6,029 nucleotides of DNA, from NCBI GenBank assembly GCA_020057645.1, contig JAGVFL010000050.1:1-6029 (forward strand). Reading direction: 5' to 3'. The stretch comes from Candidatus Omnitrophota bacterium (lineage in GTDB: Bacteria > Omnitrophota > Gorgyraeia > Gorgyraeales > Gorgyraeaceae). How positions within the stretch are numbered: the stretch's first letter is position 1; each line of letters opens with the position of its first letter. The notes beneath the pieces are model-generated. The model was not told the origin of the DNA. It ran no database searches and saw only the letters and a list, made by a program, of their open reading frames with translations. Below, piece by piece: positions 5,303-6,029 of the stretch. The position numbers and the translations under genes are program-made.

Positions 5303-6029
5303 ATTTTACGATTGCGTCTATTTTTTTAACTTCCTCTAATAATTTTTCCAGCATCTCAAACGTAATCATATTCGGCCCGTCGCAAGGCGCCTTATCAGGA
5401 TTTTCGTGAACCTCTAAAAACAGGCCGTCGCAGCCTACTGCCGCTGCCGCGCGCGAAAGCCCTGTCACAAATTTTCTCTCTCCGCCGGAAGCGCAGCCTT
5501 TTCCGCCGGGCAGCTGCACGCTATGAGTCGCGTCATAAACAATCGGATATCCGAATTCCCTCATTATCTCAAGCGAGCGAAAATCGCTTACTAGATTATT
5601 ATACCCGAACATGACTCCGCGTTCCGTAATAATAATATTTTTATTGCCGCTCGCCTCTATCTTATCTATTATATTTTTAATATCCCAAGGCGATAAGAAT
5701 TGCCCTTTTTTTACGTTCACGATCCTTTTTGTCTTTGCTACCTCTTTAATGAAATCTGTCTGCCTGCATAAAAAAGCGGGTATCTGTATGATATCCAGGA
5801 CATCTTTTGCCTTATCTAGTTCAGACCTGCAATGCACGTCGCTCAATATCGGGACACCCAGCTCCTTTTTAACCTTTGCCAGCATCTTAAGGCCATTGTC
5901 AATCCCCGGGCCTCTGTAAGATTTTAAACTCGAGCGGTTTGCCTTATCATAGCTGGACTTAAAAATAAACCCTATATCCAGCTTATCGCATATTTTCTTT
6001 ATATTTCCCGCGTGGCGCATTACGTGCGA
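5301..6029 (-). CDS. kdsA: 3-deoxy-8-phosphooctulonate synthase (5' end cut by window)
   Basis: Condenses phosphoenolpyruvate with arabinose 5-phosphate to give Kdo 8-phosphate. 242 codons plus TAA are present; the frame runs through the right edge, so the N-terminal strand with the GPCxxES-type motif (roughly 25-30 residues) is missing and the ATG at 6020 is internal. Family signatures in order: FKSSYDKANRSS (PEP and substrate binding), IIQIPAFLCRQTD, NVKKGQFLSPWD, TERGVMFGYNNL, DATHSVQLPGG, AVGCDGLFLEVH and CDGPNM (codons at 5373-5384 for CDGP). Most of the protein resembles the Aquifex-type synthase (QFLxPWDxKN), but the CDGP motif is typical of metal-independent enzymes; the residue that decides metal use (Cys or Asn near the N-terminus) is outside the window. 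First gene of the Kdo set seen here; kdsD follows after a 44-bp gap holding a hairpin. A role as the related DAHP synthase is unlikely given the KANRSS and CDGP motifs. Confidence 0.95.
   Translation of the reverse strand, partial: SHVMRHAGNIKKICDKLDIGFIFKSSYDKANRSSLKSYRGPGIDNGLKMLAKVKKELGVPILSDVHCRSELDKAKDVLDIIQIPAFLCRQTDFIKEVAKTKRIVNVKKGQFLSPWDIKNIIDKIEASGNKNIIITERGVMFGYNNLVSDFRSLEIMREFGYPIVYDATHSVQLPGGKGCASGGERKFVTGLSRAAAAVGCDGLFLEVHENPDKAPCDGPNMITFEMLEKLLEEVKKIDAIVK

Overview
The window looks like one tightly packed, single-direction gene cluster. Every supportable gene lies on the minus strand, so transcription runs from the right edge (position 6029) to the left edge (position 1). Genes overlap or are separated by at most 17 bp, except for one 44-bp gap. 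No stretch over 300 bases lacks a gene, and no promoter or convincing terminator is visible. Both ends are cut: the first gene (kdsA) lacks its 5' end and the last (a PilB/GspE-type ATPase) lacks its 3' end.

Right half (6029 to 3770): three enzymes of 3-deoxy-D-manno-octulosonate (Kdo) synthesis, in the order kdsA, kdsD, kdsC. KdsD isomerises ribulose 5-phosphate to arabinose 5-phosphate, KdsA condenses that with phosphoenolpyruvate to Kdo 8-phosphate, and KdsC removes the phosphate. Kdo is the inner-core sugar of lipopolysaccharide, so the organism very probably has a Gram-negative (diderm) envelope.

Middle (3763 to 1478): a two-component module made of a soluble histidine kinase fused to a receiver, followed by three stand-alone receiver-only (CheY-like) proteins. 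No sensor domain, Hpt domain or DNA-binding output domain is present. The four receivers fall into two sequence types that alternate A-B-A-B, which suggests duplication of a two-receiver unit.

Left end (1460 to 1): a secretion/pilus assembly ATPase of the PilB/GspE family with an N-terminal MshEN-like region, Walker A and B motifs, and the first half of a zinc-binding cysteine motif. The receivers sit directly upstream of it, so control of pilus or secretion assembly is an attractive but unproven output.

Two DNA palindromes stand out. One is a 28-bp near-perfect inverted repeat inside the kdsD reading frame, coding for the linker between the two CBS domains. The other is a 35-bp hairpin filling most of the kdsA-kdsD gap and taking in the last bases of the kdsA stop codon. 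Both resemble interspersed palindromic elements.

Organism (inference): a diderm bacterium with moderately AT-leaning DNA and frequent AAA, ATA, GAA and AGG codons. The style of the receiver proteins and the mix of Kdo, receiver and PilB genes fit an uncultured lineage such as Omnitrophota, but the window holds no phylogenetic marker that settles this.
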